From contig NC_012491.1 in NCBI RefSeq assembly GCF_000010165.1, positions 3,293,501 through 3,357,500 of the forward strand: DNA of 64,000 nucleotides, written 5' to 3'. A program made the translations under genes and the position numbers. The DNA comes from Brevibacillus brevis NBRC 100599 (GTDB lineage: Bacteria; Bacillota; Bacilli; Brevibacillales; Brevibacillaceae). This document shows, in pieces, positions 60,600-64,000 of the stretch (the first letter of the stretch is position 1; every line of letters starts with the position of its first letter). The notes under the pieces were generated by a model. The model was given only the letters and a program-made list of their open reading frames with translations. It ran no database searches and had not been told where the DNA came from.

Positions 60600-60636
60600 T
60601 AAAAAGTCCTTCCCAAATTACCATGGAAGGACTTTG
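60600..60636 (-). terminator. Intrinsic terminator of the marR-accA operon
   Basis: On the minus strand AGTCCTTCC pairs with GGAAGGACT, followed by TTTTT. The remaining 60447-60735 sequence has a protein-like plus-strand stretch (GWLVKADYHASSLVYSTH) with no start or ribosome site, perhaps a relic. Confidence 0.75.
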
Positions 60637-60735
60637 TTTGGTGTAACTTCCCTGTACACACGTGTTTCTTCTGTTCAGAGAAAATAAAGTATTTCACCCC
60701 ACAGAAAGCGAATTTACCTTTCCTTTCATTCTTCT

Positions 60736-61707
60736 CTATTTTTCCTCATCAGTTCCGTTTAGGATTCCAATTTTCCCCATCTCTCTATACTTTTCATATC
60801 GCTGTTGTGTAAGCTCTTCTGGAGACATTCGTACCAATTCTTTTAGAGATGATTCGATTGCAGATTCAACCATTTCCGCCTGCCATTTTATATCATTTTG
60901 TGCTCCACCTTTCACTTCAGGAATGATTTGATCAATAATCCCTAAGTCCTTCAATTCTTTTGCTGTAATTTTCATGTATTCAGCTGCTTTTGGAGCATAC
61001 TTAGCATCTTTCCATAATATCGATGCCGCTCCTTCCGGAGAAATAACCGAGTACCACGAGTTATCTAGCATATGAATATGATTGCCGATACTAATACCAA
61101 GGGCTCCACCACTTGATGCTTCTCCTATTACAATACAAATAATCGGTACTCTAAGTGTTACCATTTCAAATAAATTACGAGCTATTGCCTCAGAAATTCC
61201 ACGTTCTTCAGATTCTCTCCCCGGATAAGCACCTGAAGTATCAATGAATGTAATAATAGGGCGATTAAACTTTTCAGCTTGCTTCATAAGGCGTAAAGCT
61301 TTTCTATAACCTTCTGGGTGTGCCATTCCAAAATTTCTTTCTATGCTTTCCTTTGTGTTCCTACCTCTTTGGTGGCCAATAATCGTAACAGGCATGCCTT
61401 TATATTTCGCAATTCCACCGATTATTGCTTTATCATCTCCATATAGTCGATCGCCATGAAGTTCGATAAAATCTGTAAACAATAACGGAATATAGTCCAA
61501 TGTTGTAGGCCGGTTACGAAGCCGAGCAATTTGAACTCGTTGAAATGGTGAAATATTCGTATAAATTTCAGATTGCATTACTTTTAATCGTTCTCTTAAT
61601 GCATGAATTTCTGAAGATAAATCGAGATCATTTTTTTCCATATACTTCTGTAATTCATCGATTTTTTCTTTTAATTCTATAATTGGCCCTTCAAAATCTA
61701 AACTCAT
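60736..61707 (-). CDS. accA: Acetyl-CoA carboxylase carboxyltransferase alpha subunit (AccA), stand-alone copy
   Basis: A 323-aa AccA of normal length. [20 protein letters not shown] at the start, [40 protein letters not shown], '[20 protein letters not shown]' (oxyanion and CoA pocket) and [18 protein letters not shown] with [17 protein letters not shown] are intact. It transfers carboxyl from biotin-BCCP to acetyl-CoA together with AccD. No accD is next to it, which is unusual since accD-accA are normally together; instead it follows a MarR regulator by 17 bases. The segment is clearly AT-rich compared with most of the window. It may be a second, horizontally acquired copy. Confidence 0.9.
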   Translation of the reverse strand: MSLDFEGPIIELKEKIDELQKYMEKNDLDLSSEIHALRERLKVMQSEIYTNISPFQRVQIARLRNRPTTLDYIPLLFTDFIELHGDRLYGDDKAIIGGIAKYKGMPVTIIGHQRGRNTKESIERNFGMAHPEGYRKALRLMKQAEKFNRPIITFIDTSGAYPGRESEERGISEAIARNLFEMVTLRVPIICIVIGEASSGGALGISIGNHIHMLDNSWYSVISPEGAASILWKDAKYAPKAAEYMKITAKELKDLGIIDQIIPEVKGGAQNDIKWQAEMVESAIESSLKELVRMSPEELTQQRYEKYREMGKIGILNGTDEEK

Positions 61708-61723
61708 TCACGGCCTCCTTCTA

Positions 61724-62191
61724 TTACGATTTTCCATTCCTTTTTAAGGAAGCGGATTTAGCTATCGAGTTGATTAAGAGTTCAAAGCCATTGACAACTG
61801 TTTTCCGTTCAGCTTCTGATAAATCATTGAGAATTCCTTGATAAAAATGAATCGATTGTTCCCGTAAAGAAGCAACCGTTATTTTACCTTTTTCTGTGAG
61901 ATGTAGATAAACCTCCCTTCTGTTATTTTCATTTACTTCACGGAAAATAAGCTCATTTTTTACCAACTTGTCTACTAATCTACTTACCGATGATTGTTCT
62001 AATTTAAGCTTGTTAGCTAATTCCCAAATAGTTAATTTCTTGAGCTCTAGTTCTTCTAACGCCATCATTTGGGAAACCGATAAAGGTTTTTCAAACAGAT
62101 CTTTTGGAATTCTTTCTGGTTCGAGAATTCCAGTCATTCTAATAAATTTTTTAATATCTGTTCTTAGTTTCAAGGCATCTTCTCGATTCAT
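61724..62191 (-). CDS. MarR-family transcriptional regulator
   Basis: A 155-aa winged-helix regulator: 'QMMALEELELKKLTIWELAN' and KLKLEQSSVSRLVDKLVKNE (recognition helix), wing with 'IFREVNENNRREVYLHLTEK' and C-terminal dimer helices. ATG at 62191; GAGGGGG lies 13 bases upstream. The promoter contains a palindrome overlapping the -10, so autorepression is likely. Co-transcribed with accA, which it presumably controls; the ligand is unknown. Confidence 0.87.
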   Translation of the reverse strand: MNREDALKLRTDIKKFIRMTGILEPERIPKDLFEKPLSVSQMMALEELELKKLTIWELANKLKLEQSSVSRLVDKLVKNELIFREVNENNRREVYLHLTEKGKITVASLREQSIHFYQGILNDLSEAERKTVVNGFELLINSIAKSASLKRNGKS

Positions 62192-62239
62192 AAGAAATGA
62201 ATTACCCCCTCAACTAGTGTCTTGTGCATAATATGTATC

Positions 62240-62280
62240 ATGCATTAATTGCATTATACATGAAATTGATGTAATAACAA
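62240..62280 (-). promoter_or_regulatory. marR-accA promoter with palindromic operator on the -10
   Basis: On the minus strand TTGTTA (62275-62280) and TATAAT (62253-62258) are 16 bases apart. The palindrome ATGCATTAATTGCAT (62240-62254) abuts and overlaps the -10, as expected for a MarR dimer site. Confidence 0.7.
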
Positions 62281-62545
62281 GTTACCGCCTTATTTCACAT
62301 CCAAAGAAAACCATTTTGGATTACCAGTCGACCGTCTCTTACCCCTGTCAAGTAGACGCAACTAAAAAAGCCTAAGCAGCCAGTGTGTTTCGGTTGAAGT
62401 GCATCCATTAATGTAGACATTGGAAAAACCCCTGCGATAAACACGGCTGTTGTATTATCCTGCCTGTTAGTTGAATAAATCCAAAAACGAAATAATAAGC
62501 GGTCATTATTGACTATGAAAGACTTGTAGGGTATTTGATAATAAA
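62281..62545. other. AT-rich gap without a supported gene
   Basis: A minus-strand open frame of 85 codons (62295-62552) exists but starts with no ribosome site and reads through the terminator stem at its 5' end. Nothing else was seen. Confidence 0.3.
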
Positions 62546-62586
62546 TAAACACAACAGCTTATTAATGCTAACTGTTGTGTTTATTG
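62546..62586 (-). terminator. Intrinsic terminator of the APH-like kinase gene
   Basis: AAACACAACAG pairs with CTGTTGTGTTT; on the minus strand followed by ATTTATTATC, T-rich. It lies 70 bases after the stop codon. Confidence 0.65.
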
Positions 62587-62656
62587 AACCATTTACCCGG
62601 ATCATTTGCTAAAAACGGCAAAAAGTCGGTTCGTTTTTCATGATCACTTTCTTTAG

Positions 62657-63643
62657 CTAGATATTCCCTAAAAGTGTGGACATATTTTTATGATTGTTAG
62701 CGAGCCAAATCATTTCCTTTGCAAAACGAGCCGGAGGTACACTATGTTGGTCCATGTTAGAATGAATCCACCATGGGCTTTCCATATACCACAACAACTG
62801 CAATGAATTTGTTAAGTAACCATCCATAACGGTACGTTCCTCACTGTATCCCTCAATAAACGCTGAAGCCAGGGAAACGTCAAAATAATCACCTAAGGCA
62901 CATGACATAACTGCCCGTGCAACATCAAGTTGAGGATAATCATATTTCAGTCGATCAAAATCTAGTATTGCAGTTAATCGATTATGATCAAATAAAATAT
63001 TATCGACCCAAAGGTCACGATGTGCCCACCCAGTAGAAAGTATTTCCAGGTTTTCAATATTCATTTCTTCAGTTGCTTTAAGTTGTGTCTCTATATCATC
63101 AAGCAATTCGATCTTCCCAGCTTCCCTCGCCTTTTTCAAAACTGATTTCCAATGTGCTAAACGCTCTTCACGGCTTGGAGGAACAAATTGGGGAGTATCT
63201 TTAGAACCAAGTGTCCCGTCGTTTAACAATCGATGCATTTTTCCAGTTGCTCGACCTAGATTGTATACTTGATGTGCATTAGCTTTACCTGGCGAGATTA
63301 GTTTGCCCTGGCAATATTCCATGACAATAAAGAGTTCTCCTTTATCTGATTCAAGCAGGATACTTTCATCGTGTGATAAAAGATTAGGACATGCAAGGCC
63401 TTGATTATTTAATCTAACCTGTTGAGAGAAGGCAAACTTTAGATCCTCAGGATTATACAGCTTAAATCGTTCTTTATTGTATTGTTTAAGTAAGAATTGC
63501 CCTGATTCAGTCGTGACTCTCCATTTCAGGTTTAACCAACCACGTTTTATTGGACTGGATTCAATTACTTCCAATCCAAAAAAATGATGGGAAGCTCTAA
63601 TTAAGTCTTCCAATATCAATTCCTCTGTCAATATGGACTCCAT
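62657..63643 (-). CDS. APH-superfamily phosphotransferase (CotS/homoserine kinase II-like)
   Basis: A 328-aa kinase-like protein. The catalytic loop is STGWAHRDLWVDNILFDHNR (HxDxxxxN) near residue 208 and the metal-binding Asp is in LTAILDFDRLKYDYPQLDVA. An N-terminal lobe with 'LKWRVTTESGQFLLKQYNKE' supplies the ATP lysine. Small-molecule or spore-coat-related kinases such as CotS share this pattern; a drug target is not evident. GAGGTGG precedes ATG 63643. AT-rich like the neighbouring accA. Confidence 0.82.
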   Translation of the reverse strand: MESILTEELILEDLIRASHHFFGLEVIESSPIKRGWLNLKWRVTTESGQFLLKQYNKERFKLYNPEDLKFAFSQQVRLNNQGLACPNLLSHDESILLESDKGELFIVMEYCQGKLISPGKANAHQVYNLGRATGKMHRLLNDGTLGSKDTPQFVPPSREERLAHWKSVLKKAREAGKIELLDDIETQLKATEEMNIENLEILSTGWAHRDLWVDNILFDHNRLTAILDFDRLKYDYPQLDVARAVMSCALGDYFDVSLASAFIEGYSEERTVMDGYLTNSLQLLWYMESPWWIHSNMDQHSVPPARFAKEMIWLANNHKNMSTLLGNI

Positions 63644-63733
63644 TTGACCACCTCTACTTACAGTTTAATTGTATGAACTACTTAAAAGTTTCGCTTCCAA
63701 TCGTGTTTTTCTGCAAACATTGCTGCAAAAACA

Positions 63734-63763
63734 AGAAAAGCCCTTGTAATCAAAGGCTTTTCT
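63734..63763 (-). terminator. Terminator of tRNA-Gly
   Basis: On the minus strand AGAAAAGCC pairs with GGCTTTTCT, followed by TGTTTTTG, 12 bases after the tRNA end. Confidence 0.75.
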
Positions 63764-63774
63764 ACCATTTCGTA

Positions 63775-63848
63775 TGGAGCGGGTGATGGGAATCGAACCC
63801 ACGCCGCAGGCTTGGGAAGCCGGAGTTCTACCATTGAACTACACCCGC
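63775..63848 (-). tRNA. tRNA-Gly, anticodon CCC
   Basis: Minus-strand cloverleaf of 74 bases including encoded CCA. Acceptor GCGGGTG pairs with CACCCGC, D-stem GTTC/GAAC, anticodon loop TTCCCAA gives CCC, T-arm GTGGG-TTCGATT-CCCAT. The anticodon stem has one C-T mismatch (CCGGC/GCCTG), which should be kept in mind but does not spoil the fold. Decodes GGG. Confidence 0.9.
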
Positions 63849-63950
63849 ATGATGTCAACGTCTTCTATTCCAACTGCTTCCAATTATAAACCTGTCTGAA
63901 TTATTTGTCTAGTGTCTCCAATCGAAGGGTGCCGTGCCACTCATGCAAGA

Positions 63951-63998
63951 AAAGACCGCCGGGTATCGTCCCCGTCCGGTCTTCTCTGCTTTTTTTCC
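63951..63998 (+). terminator. Terminator-like hairpin at the right edge
   Basis: AGACCG pairs with CGGTCT around a GC-rich loop and is followed by TCTCTGC and seven T on the plus strand. The gene it belongs to lies outside the window or was not seen. Confidence 0.45.
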
Positions 63999-64000
63999 AT

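Noticed and set aside
60431-60646. Plus-strand frame ending KVNVQVKSPSQITMEG
   Set aside because: Its middle part looks somewhat protein-like, but there is no start signal and its end is the terminator of accA; kept only as a remark on a possible relic.
62295-62552. Minus-strand frame of 85 codons between marR and the kinase gene
   Set aside because: No ribosome site, the 5' end lies in the kinase gene's terminator, and no family is recognisable.

Overview
The window looks like a chromosomal segment of a low-to-mid GC, spore-forming Firmicute, most likely Brevibacillus or a close relative. I base this on strong AGGAGG-type ribosome binding sites, frequent GTG/TTG starts, spore genes (tlp, a YhcN/YlaJ lipoprotein), Bacillus-type regulators (MerR/TipAS, HxlR, RpiR, PRD) and many short operons ended by intrinsic terminators. 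No phage, transposase, CRISPR array, rRNA or replication origin was seen. One tRNA-Gly lies at the right edge. The genus is an inference from memory of protein families, not from a search.

Left part (1-20 kb). A 3-hydroxyisobutyrate-dehydrogenase-like gene and an aldehyde dehydrogenase face a GAF/PucR-type regulator. Then come accessory genes: an AT-rich esterase, two MerR regulators with typical 19-bp-spacer promoters, a serine hydrolase, a streptothricin-acetyltransferase-like GNAT, a methyltransferase, a 14-TM drug exporter with an HxlR regulator and a quinone reductase, and an rpiR-capA-MFS-acyl-CoA ligase-GNAT run.

Centre left (20-28 kb). metE plus a thioesterase, and nrdI-nrdE-nrdF, are each preceded by a cobalamin riboswitch on the minus strand. 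The nrd promoter also carries two NrdR-like boxes 31 bp apart. Both controlled functions are B12-independent enzymes, so the logic is to switch them off when cobalamin is present.

Centre (28-43 kb). Mostly housekeeping and small genes: mnmA, tlp, a glycerophosphodiester phosphodiesterase, a P1-family peptidase, a bile-acid/sodium symporter homologue, an O-methyltransferase, several GNATs, a YolD-like gene under an apparent LexA box, a tiny Ser/His/Tyr/Arg-rich protein, and several gene relics. A 600-bp gap at 37.8-38.4 kb holds a promoter and a series of minus-strand hairpin terminators.

Centre right (43.4-51.3 kb). This is the most interesting part: a ten-gene operon on the minus strand coding for a PRD/EIIB-type regulator, an amidohydrolase, a small PRD protein, the SFCGS, DUF4312, DUF4311 and DUF4310 proteins, a SelA-like PLP enzyme, a KDPG-type aldolase and an HPr paralogue. 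It matches, as I remember it, a sporadic uncharacterised cluster known from Enterococcus faecalis (EF_0829-EF_0839) and Aeromonas. It looks like uptake and breakdown of an acylated amino-sugar acid through a non-standard PTS-linked transporter.

Right part (51.4-64 kb). A secreted protein, a UbiD-type decarboxylase, a YjjG-type nucleotidase, an isochorismatase-like hydrolase, an HxlR/DoxX divergent pair, a CDGSH protein, an enoyl reductase/alcohol dehydrogenase homologue, a YkvA-like protein, an aldo/keto reductase, then an AT-rich segment with a marR-accA pair and an APH-family kinase, and finally tRNA-Gly(CCC).
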